Assembly (NCBI RefSeq): GCF_022815605.1
Contig: NZ_JALGRP010000001.1
Span: forward strand, 219,715 to 283,714
Length of the DNA: 64,000 bases
From: Microbacterium sp. VKM Ac-2923
GTDB lineage: Bacteria > Actinomycetota > Actinomycetes > Actinomycetales > Microbacteriaceae
Direction of reading: 5' to 3'
Below are positions 29,180 to 38,618 of this stretch, in pieces (position 1 is the stretch's first letter; each line of letters starts with the position of its first letter). Under the pieces are notes generated by a model. That model saw nothing but the letters and a program-made list of their open reading frames with translations. It had not been told where the DNA came from and searched no databases. The translations under genes were made by a program, and so were the position numbers.

Positions 29180-30547
29180 TCAGAACTCCGGCTGGCTCTC
29201 ATCGCGGGGCATGCCCCGCACCTGCAACTCGTTGAGCGCCTGGGCGAGCTTGCGCGACGAGGAATCGAGCACGGTGTGGTAGCCGAGGCGCCTGGCCTCG
29301 GACGCGCGCTGAGCGGCCTGGGTGACGTTGCGGATCTCGCCGGTGAGCGTGAGCTCGCCGATGGCGGCGAGTCGCTTCGACACTTTGCGGTTCTTCACGG
29401 CGTTGGCCACCGCGATGGCGATCGCGAGGTCTGCGGCGGGCTCGACCAGGCGCACGCCGCCGACGGTCGAGACGTAGACGTCGCGATCGGAGAGCGTGAG
29501 CCCCATGCGACTCTCGAGCACCGCCAGCACCATCGCCACCCGCGAGGAGTCGACGCCGTTCACGATGCGCCGCGGATTGGGGGCGGTCTGGCGCACGGCG
29601 AGGGCCTGGATCTCGACCGGCAGGGCGCGCCGCCCTTCCATCGCGATGGTGACGCAGGTGCCCGGCTCGGGCTCGCCGTGGCCGAGGAACAGTGCGCTCG
29701 GGTCGGCGACTTCGGCGATGCCGGTGCCGGTCATGTCGAAGCAGCCGACCTCGTCGGTCGGGCCGAAGCGGTTCTTGAGCGCGCGGACGAACCGCAGGGA
29801 GGTCTGCCGGTCGCCCTCGAAATGACACACCACGTCGACGAGGTGCTCGAGGATGCGGGGTCCGGCGATGGACCCGTCTTTCGTGACGTGCCCGACGAGG
29901 ATGATAGGCAGTCCTCGTTCTTTCGCGACCCGGATGAGGGCGGAGGCCACCTCTCGCACCTGGGCCGGCTGGCCCGCGGCGCCGTCGCTGTGAGCCGACG
30001 ACACCGTCTGCACGGAGTCGACGATGAGCAGCCCCGGCTCGACCTGATCGATGTGGCCGAGGATGGTGGCGAGGTCGGTCTCGGCGGCGAGGAACAGCTC
30101 GTCGTGCAGAGCGCCCGTGCGCTCGGCACGCAGACGCACCTGGGCCGCGGACTCCTCGCCGCTGGCGTAGAGCACGCGGCGCCCTGCGCGGGCGCTCTGC
30201 GCGGCGACCTCGAGGAGGAGGGTCGACTTGCCGACGCCGGGCTCGCCGCTCAACAGGATGGCCGCACCCGGCACGATCCCCCCGCCCAGCACGCGGTCGA
30301 ATTCGCCCACGCCACTGGTGCGTCGAGGGGCGTCTTGCGTGTCGATCTCGGTGATGCGCCGGGCGGCGCGCGCCGCCCCGGGGACCACCGGCGTCAGGGA
30401 GCGGACGATTCCCGTCTGCTCGGCCGCCTCGACCACGGTGCCCCAGGATTGACACTCGCCACAGCGACCGACCCACTTCAGCGTCGTCCACCCGCACTCG
30501 GTGCAGCGATAAGGAGCGGGGGCTGCAGCGGGTCGTCGGGATGCCAT
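29180..30547 (-). CDS. radA: DNA repair protein RadA
   Basis: RecA-like ATPase and branch-migration helicase acting with RecA in recombination. 455 residues: C4 zinc finger (YRCTECGW...GRCGECQSWG) at 13-36, Walker A GEPGVGKST near 102, RadA-specific KNRFGPTDEVG near 260, and a C-terminal Lon-protease-like domain. Leaderless start: TAGCCT (complement of 30554-30559), six bases, ATG. Confidence 0.96.
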   Translation of the reverse strand: MASRRPAAAPAPYRCTECGWTTLKWVGRCGECQSWGTVVEAAEQTGIVRSLTPVVPGAARAARRITEIDTQDAPRRTSGVGEFDRVLGGGIVPGAAILLSGEPGVGKSTLLLEVAAQSARAGRRVLYASGEESAAQVRLRAERTGALHDELFLAAETDLATILGHIDQVEPGLLIVDSVQTVSSAHSDGAAGQPAQVREVASALIRVAKERGLPIILVGHVTKDGSIAGPRILEHLVDVVCHFEGDRQTSLRFVRALKNRFGPTDEVGCFDMTGTGIAEVADPSALFLGHGEPEPGTCVTIAMEGRRALPVEIQALAVRQTAPNPRRIVNGVDSSRVAMVLAVLESRMGLTLSDRDVYVSTVGGVRLVEPAADLAIAIAVANAVKNRKVSKRLAAIGELTLTGEIRNVTQAAQRASEARRLGYHTVLDSSSRKLAQALNELQVRGMPRDESQPEF

Positions 30548-30663
30548 GAGTTCAGGCTACGCGGGGCCTCCGACATCGCCGTCGAGCTCGCGGCATCCGG
30601 GTACCGCATCCCGCCGCCATCACCGCCGACGAACAATGTTCGCGGCGAGACACGTCGCGTCAA

Positions 30664-30750
30664 GGCGTTTCTGCGCGCCGATGACGCTTCTCGCAGGGCC
30701 GACCGCGTTTCTCCGCGCAGAGCCGATGGCGTTTCACGCGCGACTCCCGA
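30664..30750. repeat. Degenerate short tandem repeat between radA and ldh
   Basis: Four loosely similar 20-25-nt units around GGCGTTTCTGCGCGCCGAT, starting at about 30664, 30683, 30703 and 30728. Weak similarity; may be chance in GC-rich intergenic DNA. Confidence 0.35.
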
Positions 30751-30776
30751 TCAGGACTGCGAAGAGGAGGACGACC

Positions 30777-31730
30777 TCAGCTGCGCAGCGAGTCGGCGAC
30801 CTCGGTGAGCGCGTCGGCGGAGCGGCGCAGCAGCGCCACCTCGCCGTCGGAGAACGGCGTGCCGGCGACGGGGACCGCTCCGGCCGCGCTGACGATCGAC
30901 GGCACCGACAGGGCCATGCCGTCGACTCCGTGGAAGTCCTGCAGCACGGTGCTGACGGGGAGGATCGCGTGCTCGTCGCGCAGGATCGCCTCGACGATGC
31001 GCGCGCTCGACAGACCGATGGCGTAGTTGGTCGCGCCCTTGCCCTTGATCACCTTGTACGCGGCGTCGCGCACGTCGACGGCGATGGCATCCAGTTCGTC
31101 CTGGTCGAAACGGCTTCCGTCCGGCAGGTCGAACTCGGTGATGGGCACCGATCCGATCGTGGCGGTCGACCAGAGCGGGAACTCGGTGTCGCCGTGCTCG
31201 CCGACGATCCAGGCGTGGACGCTGGAGGTGGCGACGCCGGCGCGTTGCGCGATCTTCCAGCGCAGGCGCGAGGTGTCGAGCACCGTGCCCGACGCGAAGA
31301 TCCGGCGGGCCGGCAAGCCCGTCGCCTCCTGCGCGAGCACCGTCAGCACATCGCAGGGGTTCGTCACGATCACGTAGACGGCGTTCGATGCGACCTCGAG
31401 CAGCTTCGGCAGCATGTCGCGGATGATGCGCGCGTTCGTCGCGGCGAGTTCGGTTCGGGTCTGGCCGGGGTTCTGCTTGGCGCCCGCCGTGATCACCACG
31501 ACATGAGAGCCCGCGGCGACCGAGACGTCGCTGCCGCCGATGATGTCGCTGGAGCCGGTGAACTGCGTCCCGTGCGCGAGGTCGAGCACCTCCGCCTCGA
31601 CCTTCTCGGTCGCGATGTCGTAGAGCGCGACGTGCCGCGCCGAGCCGCGGATGAGAGCCGCGTACGCGACGCTCGCCCCCACGCTTCCCGCACCCACGAC
31701 CGTCAGCTTGGAGTTCTCGATCACGCTCAT
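30777..31730 (-). CDS. ldh: L-lactate dehydrogenase
   Basis: Interconverts pyruvate and lactate with NAD(H). 317 residues: GAGSVGASVAYA at 12-23, NPCDVLT, the catalytic GEHGD with active His near 180, and SIPxxV-like SVPSIVSAAG. Malate dehydrogenase is less likely given the LDH-type spacing. CAGGAT (complement of 31737-31742), six bases, ATG suggests a leaderless start; the open frame continues upstream through the antisense of tRNA-Ser but is not coding there. Confidence 0.92.
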   Translation of the reverse strand: MSVIENSKLTVVGAGSVGASVAYAALIRGSARHVALYDIATEKVEAEVLDLAHGTQFTGSSDIIGGSDVSVAAGSHVVVITAGAKQNPGQTRTELAATNARIIRDMLPKLLEVASNAVYVIVTNPCDVLTVLAQEATGLPARRIFASGTVLDTSRLRWKIAQRAGVATSSVHAWIVGEHGDTEFPLWSTATIGSVPITEFDLPDGSRFDQDELDAIAVDVRDAAYKVIKGKGATNYAIGLSSARIVEAILRDEHAILPVSTVLQDFHGVDGMALSVPSIVSAAGAVPVAGTPFSDGEVALLRRSADALTEVADSLRS

Positions 31731-31835
31731 GGCTCGATCCTGGCAGCGGCCGTGGGCAGCCTCCAGCGCGGTCGTTCGACGGTGGACGAACGGATGCCGC
31801 GGGCGGATGGGTGGGCCGGGCGCGGGCCCGTGCGT

Positions 31836-31909
31836 AACTCCGGAGATCGAGCCGCCGGCCGCGGCCAGGGCTCGATCCAGCGCGGTCGCGGGGCCGAATC
31901 TCCGGAGTT
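31836..31909. repeat. Long intergenic hairpin C
   Basis: Arms AACTCCGGAGAT (31836-31847) and exact complement (31898-31909) with a 50-nt loop that itself holds CGAGCC...GGCTCG. Copies of CGCGGGCCCG flank both sides. Lies between divergent ldh and tRNA-Ser; same core as the other two long hairpins. Confidence 0.65.
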
Positions 31910-31987
31910 CGGCACGTGCGCGGGCCCGGGACACCGCTCGCGGGCGCCGATTCGCGGCATCCGCGCATCTGTCGTAAGCTTTCCGGC

Positions 31988-32077
31988 GGTGACGTGTCCG
32001 AGCGGCCGAAGGTGCAACACTCGAAATGTTGTGTAGGTTCACCCCTACCGTGGGTTCAAATCCCACCGTCACCGCCA
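31988..32077 (+). tRNA. tRNA-Ser (CGA)
   Basis: Class II tRNA with long variable arm. Acceptor GGTGACG pairs with CGTCACC, discriminator G, followed by an encoded CCA (32075-32077), unlike the three tRNAs near 4 kb. Anticodon loop CTCGAAA gives CGA. TAAGCT at 31975-31980, seven bases before the gene, is the likely -10. Confidence 0.95.
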
Positions 32078-32079
32078 CC

Positions 32080-32116
32080 ACGAAGGCCCCGATCCTCACG
32101 GATGCGGGGCCTTCGT
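32080..32116 (+). terminator. Terminator of tRNA-Ser
   Basis: 12-bp perfect stem (32080-32091 / 32105-32116) with a 13-nt loop, starting three bases after the CCA end. Confidence 0.85.
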
Positions 32117-32368
32117 CGTATCGAACGACCACGCGCTCGGGGCGATCGAGCGGACGAAAGCCGCCGAGGATCAGGGCGGTCACGACGCGACCGAAGCCCC
32201 GCCACCAGTCGCGCCGTCTCTCCAACCGAGCGATGTAGTGGTCGTACGCATCGTGCGGTGACGACGCGGGAGTCTCCAGGGACGCGACTCTCGCTGTGCT
32301 GCCCAGGGACGTTGATCGACCTGTGACCACTCGCCGTCGTCGTTCGAGTGCGTCGCTATCGTGCTGAT

Positions 32369-34237
32369 ATGGGCAGGGAACACGAGTACGCGGGGCGCGA
32401 GCTCCTCCGCCCCGAGCAGTACGACGGCGAAGAGACCGTGGCGGTCTCCGCGTGGCCGGCGGCGAACGGGGAGCACCGACGCCGAAGCGAGAGGTTGGCG
32501 ATCCTCGACGAGTGGATCGCCTTCTTCGGCACGCCCTCGCCGGTTCGTCATCTCTCTCTGACATGCCGGGTCACGGACGTCCTCCTCGGAGCGCTCGCGC
32601 CGCAGATCCAGCTGGAGTCGCTGGCCCTGAAATGGGGCCCGTATCGCGACCTCCGGGCGCTGGAGGAGATGGAGGATCTGCGCTGCCTGGAACTCGGCGG
32701 CGCGAGTGCGCTCGTGAATCTCTCGCCGCTGCGTCATCTCACCCAGCTCCGCAAGCTGGAGGTGTCCAACGCGCGCGCACTCACGGATTACGCGCCCCTC
32801 GCGGAGCTGTCGGAGTTGCGGTTCCTCAACGTGCACCGCGGTATCACCGGGGCACGCTCGAATGCCGACTCGCTCGACTTCGTCCGCGGGTTCGCCCATC
32901 TCGACGAACTGTGGTGGGACCCCCGCGTCACGAGCGCCGACTACTCGCCCCTGCTGCATCTGACATCCGCGAAGAAGGTCTCGGTGACGCCGATGAAAGG
33001 CATGACACCGGCTCATGTCGATCTCGAGTGGGCGCTGCCCGGCATGCGGGCGGTGCTCGAAGAACGCGCCGCGCACCGGATTCCGGTCATCTCGTCCACG
33101 GGCGAGGTCGCCGTCCTGACCACCGATGTCACGAGCCGGACGGTCTGGGTAGCGGCCGAGCCGACCGATGAGATCGACGAGGAGTGGCACTTTCCCCCCG
33201 GCCGCGAGGCGATCACGGCAGCCGTCAGCGGACGCACGATCCGAACGTTCGCTTCCACGGCGCGGACCCGGACGGAGAGGTTCTGGCTGCAGCTCGAGTC
33301 GCCGCAGACCTCGGACCAATCGCCGCCCCTCTCCGAGTCGGTCGTCGCGACCTTCCCCTTCTCGGGGGATGCGTCGGGCCCGATCCTGGTCTGGGACTCC
33401 GCTCTCCCGGCGTGCGAAGACATCGCGGACTTCTTCTCCGGGAACACGGATGCCTGGACCTACAGCCCGCCGCTCCGCCTCGACGCCACGCACGAGGCGG
33501 CCCTGCCGGACGACGAGTTCTGGGAACTCGTGGGCGCGTTCGGCGGTCGCGCCAATCTGATGTCCACGTACAAGGCTGTCGCAGCGCTCGCGACCAGGGG
33601 AGAGCAGGTCGCGCTCCGCTGGGCGCATGCGTTCAGCGACCATGCCCTGCGCGTGATGCCCCGCGTGGAGGCGCTCGCGGCGAAGGGTCATGTGCCACCG
33701 GACCGCATCTTCGAGGCCGTCGGGGCCATCGTGGTCGCGGGTCGGACGACGTACGGCGCCATCCTGGCCGACGCCGATTCGTTCGACCGAAGACTTCTGC
33801 GCGAGGCCGCGCTCGATGTGATCTTCACCGCACAGTTGGCGGTCCGGCGTCTTCGTCCCGAGGTCGAGTCCGTAACGACTCCGCTGTCGCTCCTCTGGGA
33901 TTCCGGACCTGCGGCGCAGAAAACTCGACGACTTCTGACGGAACGGGACCCCTCCTTCACGCGGATGCACTGCGCCCGCGGCATCCTCCGGATCGACGGG
34001 CAGCTTCACGAACGCCTCGTGCTCGTCGATTGGGGAGACGAAACGGACGAGCACTCGACGACTCATGCGATCGCGGCGCTCAAATCGTTCGGTGGGCACC
34101 TCGTCGCCGGGCCGGAGTTCGCCGAGGGCGCGGTCAATCACCTCGCGAACGCCGGCGCCGTCTTCCACACGCGTCGACGCTCGAGCATGCCGGTCGCGGA
34201 ATACCTCGCGATCTACGCCCCGGGGGATGGGGGATGA
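32369..34237 (+). CDS. Leucine-rich-repeat / DUF4240-like protein upstream of RNA-repair genes
   Basis: 622 residues, no signal peptide, presumably cytoplasmic. Residues ~55-200 hold irregular leucine-rich repeats (LESLALKWGPY, LRCLELGGASAL, LRKLEVSNARAL, LRFLNVHRGI). Residues ~375-500 look like a DUF4240 domain (DDEFWELVGAFGG at 381). The last ~110 residues contain two conserved-looking phrases, RGILRIDGQLHERLVLVDWGDE and GGHLVAGPEFAEGAV. Leaderless start: TATCGT (32357-32362), six bases, ATG. hen1 starts 85 bp downstream on the same strand. Possible roles: partner of the RNA-repair enzymes or part of a damage response; no function is established. Confidence 0.65.
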   Translation: MGREHEYAGRELLRPEQYDGEETVAVSAWPAANGEHRRRSERLAILDEWIAFFGTPSPVRHLSLTCRVTDVLLGALAPQIQLESLALKWGPYRDLRALEEMEDLRCLELGGASALVNLSPLRHLTQLRKLEVSNARALTDYAPLAELSELRFLNVHRGITGARSNADSLDFVRGFAHLDELWWDPRVTSADYSPLLHLTSAKKVSVTPMKGMTPAHVDLEWALPGMRAVLEERAAHRIPVISSTGEVAVLTTDVTSRTVWVAAEPTDEIDEEWHFPPGREAITAAVSGRTIRTFASTARTRTERFWLQLESPQTSDQSPPLSESVVATFPFSGDASGPILVWDSALPACEDIADFFSGNTDAWTYSPPLRLDATHEAALPDDEFWELVGAFGGRANLMSTYKAVAALATRGEQVALRWAHAFSDHALRVMPRVEALAAKGHVPPDRIFEAVGAIVVAGRTTYGAILADADSFDRRLLREAALDVIFTAQLAVRRLRPEVESVTTPLSLLWDSGPAAQKTRRLLTERDPSFTRMHCARGILRIDGQLHERLVLVDWGDETDEHSTTHAIAALKSFGGHLVAGPEFAEGAVNHLANAGAVFHTRRRSSMPVAEYLAIYAPGDGG

Positions 34238-34322
34238 CGGCTCCTCCCGCGACCGGGATCGTCTCCGCGCCCGCAGCACCCGTCTCATACAGTGGGCAGA
34301 TGCCCCCGCGAAGGATCCGCCG

Positions 34323-35687
34323 ATGCTGGTGACCGTGACGTACGAGCCCGACAACGGCTCGGAGACCGATGCCACCGTGCTGGGATACCTCCTGCACAAA
34401 CACCCCGCCCGCGCGCAGACTTTCACCGCACCGGTCGGCGACATCCACGTATTCGCCCCGGAGGCCCGGCCCGAGCGGTGCACCTTCGCGATGCTGCTCG
34501 AGGTGGACCCCGTGGGCCTCGTCCGCAACAAGAGGTTCCGCGGCGACGCGGGCGCGCTCGACCACTACATCAACGACCGTCCCTACGTCGCCTCGAGCAT
34601 GCTCGCGGTCGCGATCGGCGCGGTGTTCCGCACGGCGATGACCGGTCGCAGCGACTCCTACCCCGACCTCGCCGCGTCGCCGCTTCCGCTGCGCATCGAG
34701 ATCCCCGTCGTCTCGGTGCGCGGCGACGACGACATGGTCGAGCGCCTGTTCGCTCCGTGCGGGTGGAGTGTCGCGCAGGAGCAGGTCCCCCTCGACCCGG
34801 CCTTTCCCGAGTGGGGTGACTCGCGCTTCCGTTCGGTCACGCTGAAGGGACGCGTGCGCTTGGCCGATGCTCTGCGCCAGCTCTATGTGCTGCTCCCCGT
34901 CCTCGACGATGCGAAGCACTACTGGGTCGGCGACGACGAGATCGCCAAGCTCGAACGCGCGGGCGAGGGCTGGCTGCCCGAACACCCCGAGCGGGAGCTC
35001 ATCACGCGCCGGTACCTTCTGCATCACGGTTCGCTCGTCTCTCAGACCCTCGAAGCGGATCCCGAGGCCCCGGCGACACCGCTCCGGCAGTCGCGGGCGG
35101 ACGCCGTCATCCGGGCGCTCGCCGACGTGGGGGCACGCAGCGTCGTGGACATGGGCTGCGGGCAGGGTGCTCTGCTCGCCCGGCTGACGACGGATCGCTC
35201 GTTCTCGAGGATCGTCGGCGTCGACGTCTCCGCGCGTTCGCTCGAGCATGCGGCGCGTGCGCTACGCCTCGAGAGAGCATCGGATGCCGAGCGGGAGCGC
35301 ATCCAGCTGCTGCACGGTTCCGTCGTCTATCGCGACGACCGACTGCGCGGCATGGACGCGATGGTGCTGATGGAGGTCATCGAGCACGTCGAACCGTCGC
35401 GACTGCCCGCGCTCGAGGATGCGGTTCTCGCGGGCGCACGGCCCGCGACGATCGTGATGACCACACCGAACGCGGAGTACAACGCGCTCTACCCCGGGCT
35501 GCCGTCGGGTGCGCTCCGTCACGACGACCACCGGTTCGAGTGGACGCGCGCGCAGTTCCGGGAGTGGGTGGACGCAGCCGCCGCTCGGCACGGTTACGCG
35601 GCGGAGTACCGCCCGGTCGGGCCGGAGCACCCCGTTCATGGCTCGCCCACCCAACTGGCACTGCTTCGACGGGAGAGCGCCGCATGA
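34323..35687 (+). CDS. hen1: 3'-terminal RNA ribose 2'-O-methyltransferase Hen1
   Basis: Bacterial Hen1 methylates the 2'-OH of a broken RNA 3' end before Pnkp seals it, so that the repaired site resists a second ribotoxin cut. 454 residues: N-terminal ~240 form the domain that activates the Pnkp ligase (starts MLVTVTYEPDNG), the C-terminal part is the methyltransferase. SAM motif VVDMGCGQGALLARL is followed by the Hen1 metal motif EVIEH (351-355) and the downstream His in RHDDHRFEWTRAQFREW. The stop overlaps the pnkp start (ATGA). Confidence 0.93.
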   Translation: MLVTVTYEPDNGSETDATVLGYLLHKHPARAQTFTAPVGDIHVFAPEARPERCTFAMLLEVDPVGLVRNKRFRGDAGALDHYINDRPYVASSMLAVAIGAVFRTAMTGRSDSYPDLAASPLPLRIEIPVVSVRGDDDMVERLFAPCGWSVAQEQVPLDPAFPEWGDSRFRSVTLKGRVRLADALRQLYVLLPVLDDAKHYWVGDDEIAKLERAGEGWLPEHPERELITRRYLLHHGSLVSQTLEADPEAPATPLRQSRADAVIRALADVGARSVVDMGCGQGALLARLTTDRSFSRIVGVDVSARSLEHAARALRLERASDAERERIQLLHGSVVYRDDRLRGMDAMVLMEVIEHVEPSRLPALEDAVLAGARPATIVMTTPNAEYNALYPGLPSGALRHDDHRFEWTRAQFREWVDAAAARHGYAAEYRPVGPEHPVHGSPTQLALLRRESAA

Positions 35688-38203
35688 GCGTGCTGGACAT
35701 CCCCGAACGTTCCCTCGTCGTTCTCGTGGGGGCGTCGGGCTCGGGGAAATCGACCTTCGCCCGCGCGCATTTCGGGCCGTACGAGACGCTGTCGAGCGAC
35801 GTCTTCCGCGGGCTCGTCGCCGGCGACGAGGCGGACCAGTCCGCGACTCCCGCTGCCTTCGACGCGCTGCAGTACGTGGCGGGCAAGCGCCTCGAAGCCG
35901 GTCTGCTGACCGTGATCGACGCCACCAGCGTCCAGCCCGAGTCCCGGCGCCGTCTGGTGGAGCTCGCCAAGGCGCACGATCTGCTGCCGGTGGCCATCGT
36001 CTTCGACCTCCCCGAGTCGACGTGCCTCTCTCGCAACGCCGAACGCACCGACCGTCTCATCCCACCCGCCGCCGTCAAGCGGCAGTCCGACCAGTTGCGC
36101 CGGGGGCTGCGGCACCTGGGGAAGGAGGGCTTCCGCAAGGTGCACATCCTGCGCACGCTCGACGAGGTCGCGACGGCCGAGATCGAGCGGACGCGCCTGC
36201 TCAACGACCGGTCCGACGAGCACGGCCCCTTCGACGCGATCGGCGACGTGCACGGTTGCCTGGGGGAGCTGCGGAGTCTGCTCGGGTGCCTGGGATACAC
36301 CCTCGTCCACGACGACGAGGGACGTGCGGTGGATGCGGTGCACCCGGAGGGACGACGCGTCATCTTCCTCGGGGACCTGGTCGATCGCGGTCCCGACGTG
36401 GTCGGCGTCCTCCGTCTCGCGATGGGAATGGTGGCATCCGGATCCGCTCTGGCCGTACCCGGCAACCATGAGGCGAAGCTCGTCCGGGCGCTTCGGGGAG
36501 CGCGAGTGACGCCGACGCACGGTCTCGCCGAGACCCTCGCCCAGCTCGCCGGGGAGTCGGCGGAGTTCCGGGAGCGAGTGGCCGATTTCTGCTACGGCCT
36601 CGTCTCGCACCTCGTGCTCGACGAGGGGCGCCTGGTGGTGGCTCACGCCGGTCTCAAGGAGCAGTACCACGGTCGCGCCTCGGGACGCGTGCGCTCCTTC
36701 GCGCTGTACGGGGACACGACGGGGGAGACCGACGAGTTCGGCCTCCCCGTGCGCTATCCCTGGGCGGAGGATTACCGCGGCGCGGCCGTGGTGCTCTATG
36801 GTCACACGCCGGTCCCGTCGGTCGAATGGGTCAACAACACCGCGTGCCTGGACACGGGATGCGTGTTCGGTGGTGCGCTGAGCGCCATGCGTTACCCCGA
36901 GAGGGAGGTGGTCGCGGTTCCGGCCGAGCGAGTCTGGTACGAACCCGTGCGGCCCCTCGTCAGCGAGACTCCGCAGCGCGCTCCGGGGGCCCTTCACTTG
37001 GCCGACGTGCAGGGGAGGATGATCGTCGAGACGGGCATCATCGGGCGCGTCAGCATCAAGGAACAGCAGGCGGCGGGCGGACTCGAGACGATGAGCCGCT
37101 GGGCGGTCGACCCGCGATGGCTCACCTATCTCCCGCCCACGATGTCGCCGCCGGCGACGTCGACCAGGGAGGGCTTCCTCGAGCATCCCGACGAGGCCTT
37201 CGCCTCCTTCCGTGACCACGGCGTCACGGACGTGATCTGCGAGGAGAAGCACATGGGTTCCCGCGCCGTGGTGCTGGTGTCGCGTGATCCCGCCCGCTTC
37301 GACGCCCCCGAGGGCTGGCGGGGCGTCGTCCACACGCGCACAGGGCGGGCCTTCTTCCCCGCCGACGAGGAGGCGACGATGCTCGCCCGCCTCGACGATG
37401 CCCTCGAGCGCGCCGGGCTGTGGGACGAGCTCGGGGCGGACTGGATCCTCCTCGACGGCGAGATCGTTCCCTGGTCCGCCAAAGCCGGGCCGCTCATCCG
37501 CGACCTCTTCGCCTCGGTGGGCGCGGCCGGTGCGGCGGCCACGGGGGCCGCGGCACAGGTGCTGGCCGCCGCTCTGGCATCCGGAATCGACGTCACCGCT
37601 CTGGCCGAGCGGACCCGGGTGCGCGCGGACGACGTCGACCGCTTCCGCCAGGCGTACCGGCGGTACGTCGGCCCCGCCGATGAGGTGGGGTTCGCGCCGT
37701 TCCAGGTGCTCGCGGCGGGCCGCGACACCTTCGAACAGCGGGACCACGGCTGGCACCTCGCCGTCGCCGACCGGCTGGCGCAGGTGGCGCCCGACCTGGT
37801 GATGTCGACCGCTCGCATGAGGATCGATCTCGGCGACCCCGCATCGACCAATGCCGCGACGACGTGGTGGGAGCAGCTGACCGACGCCGGTGGGGAGGGG
37901 ATGGTCGTCAAGCCGTTCGCGAATCTGACCCGCACGGCGAAGGGCCTCGTTCAGCCCGGGATCAAGGTGCGCGGTCGTGAGTACCTCCGCATCGTGTACG
38001 GGCCCGACTACACCACCCCCGCGAACATCGCGCGCCTGCGAGACCGCGACGTGGGCCGCAAGCGCTCCCTCGCGGCGCGGGAGTACGCGCTCGGGATCGA
38101 GGCCCTGCGTCGCGTGACCGCCGGGGAGCCGCTGTGGCGCGTGCACGAGGCCGTGTTCGGCGCGCTGGCGTTGGAGTCGGACCCGCTCGACCCTCGATTG
38201 TGA
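35684..38203 (+). CDS. pnkp: Polynucleotide kinase-phosphatase-ligase Pnkp
   Basis: Heals and seals broken RNA with Hen1. 839 residues in three modules. N-terminal 5'-kinase with P-loop GASGSGKST (17-25). Central calcineurin-type 2',3'-phosphatase with GDVHG (187-191), GDLVDRGP and GNHEAK. C-terminal ligase/adenylyltransferase with the nucleotidyl Lys in EEKHMGSR (Lys522), DGEIVPW and a late GMVVKPF motif. Length is close to characterised Pnkp (about 870). All catalytic motifs appear intact, so the system should be active. Translationally coupled to hen1; terminator follows. Confidence 0.94.
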   Translation: MSVLDIPERSLVVLVGASGSGKSTFARAHFGPYETLSSDVFRGLVAGDEADQSATPAAFDALQYVAGKRLEAGLLTVIDATSVQPESRRRLVELAKAHDLLPVAIVFDLPESTCLSRNAERTDRLIPPAAVKRQSDQLRRGLRHLGKEGFRKVHILRTLDEVATAEIERTRLLNDRSDEHGPFDAIGDVHGCLGELRSLLGCLGYTLVHDDEGRAVDAVHPEGRRVIFLGDLVDRGPDVVGVLRLAMGMVASGSALAVPGNHEAKLVRALRGARVTPTHGLAETLAQLAGESAEFRERVADFCYGLVSHLVLDEGRLVVAHAGLKEQYHGRASGRVRSFALYGDTTGETDEFGLPVRYPWAEDYRGAAVVLYGHTPVPSVEWVNNTACLDTGCVFGGALSAMRYPEREVVAVPAERVWYEPVRPLVSETPQRAPGALHLADVQGRMIVETGIIGRVSIKEQQAAGGLETMSRWAVDPRWLTYLPPTMSPPATSTREGFLEHPDEAFASFRDHGVTDVICEEKHMGSRAVVLVSRDPARFDAPEGWRGVVHTRTGRAFFPADEEATMLARLDDALERAGLWDELGADWILLDGEIVPWSAKAGPLIRDLFASVGAAGAAATGAAAQVLAAALASGIDVTALAERTRVRADDVDRFRQAYRRYVGPADEVGFAPFQVLAAGRDTFEQRDHGWHLAVADRLAQVAPDLVMSTARMRIDLGDPASTNAATTWWEQLTDAGGEGMVVKPFANLTRTAKGLVQPGIKVRGREYLRIVYGPDYTTPANIARLRDRDVGRKRSLAAREYALGIEALRRVTAGEPLWRVHEAVFGALALESDPLDPRL

Positions 38204-38226
38204 GCGGGCGGTACCGGCCTGTGCGT

Positions 38227-38260
38227 CGAGGGGTGCTCCCCTGGGCCAGGGGACCCCTCG
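38227..38260 (+). terminator. Terminator after pnkp
   Basis: Composite hairpin: outer 8-bp arms CGAGGGGT / ACCCCTCG and an inner CCCCTGG / CCAGGGG stem separated by a 2-nt bulge. Confidence 0.7.
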
Positions 38261-38320
38261 ATGAGGCTCCGACACCGGGTGGGCTATCCGTACCCCACTC
38301 CGCGGCGTACAGTCCGGACT

Positions 38321-38578
38321 ATGGGCGATACGGAGAACGACGACGAGATCGCCGCTGAGAATTGGGACGACGAAGGCGGCCACTTGCTGACGCTGCGGAG
38401 TAGTGGTCTCGGGGCCCCGCGCAGGGGCGAACACTTCAAGCCGATCGACGGCGACGGCCAGCCGGGCGGTGACGAGGCCGCGCGGGAGTACGGGGCGGGC
38501 GTAAGCGCGACGGGTCCGATCCGGAGCCCGCCGCGGTCGCATGCACCTCGCCAGATCGCGCACTTCCCGCCCCTGTAA
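38321..38578 (+). CDS. Small acidic hypothetical protein
   Basis: 85 residues starting MGDTENDDEIAAENWDDEGG; the first half is acidic, the second Pro/Arg-rich and probably disordered. TACAGT (38308-38313), seven bases, ATG is a leaderless-type promoter. No family recognised. The coding potential of the C-terminal half is doubtful. Confidence 0.5.
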   Translation: MGDTENDDEIAAENWDDEGGHLLTLRSSGLGAPRRGEHFKPIDGDGQPGGDEAAREYGAGVSATGPIRSPPRSHAPRQIAHFPPL

Positions 38579-38618
38579 TCGCTCGGTCGCCGGGATCGGA
38601 TCCGTCGGGCGGGCGACC

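Noticed and set aside
30664..30750. Possible CRISPR-like short repeats between radA and ldh
   Set aside because: Units are poorly conserved, unspaced and only four; no cas genes. No CRISPR array is present in the window.
32117..32330. Minus-strand stretch reading DAYDHYIARLERRRDWW and VVTALILGGF, which looks protein-like
   Set aside because: The frame has no stop before running through the tRNA-Ser antisense and into ldh, and has no start or promoter. It could be a remnant gene, but I cannot support it.
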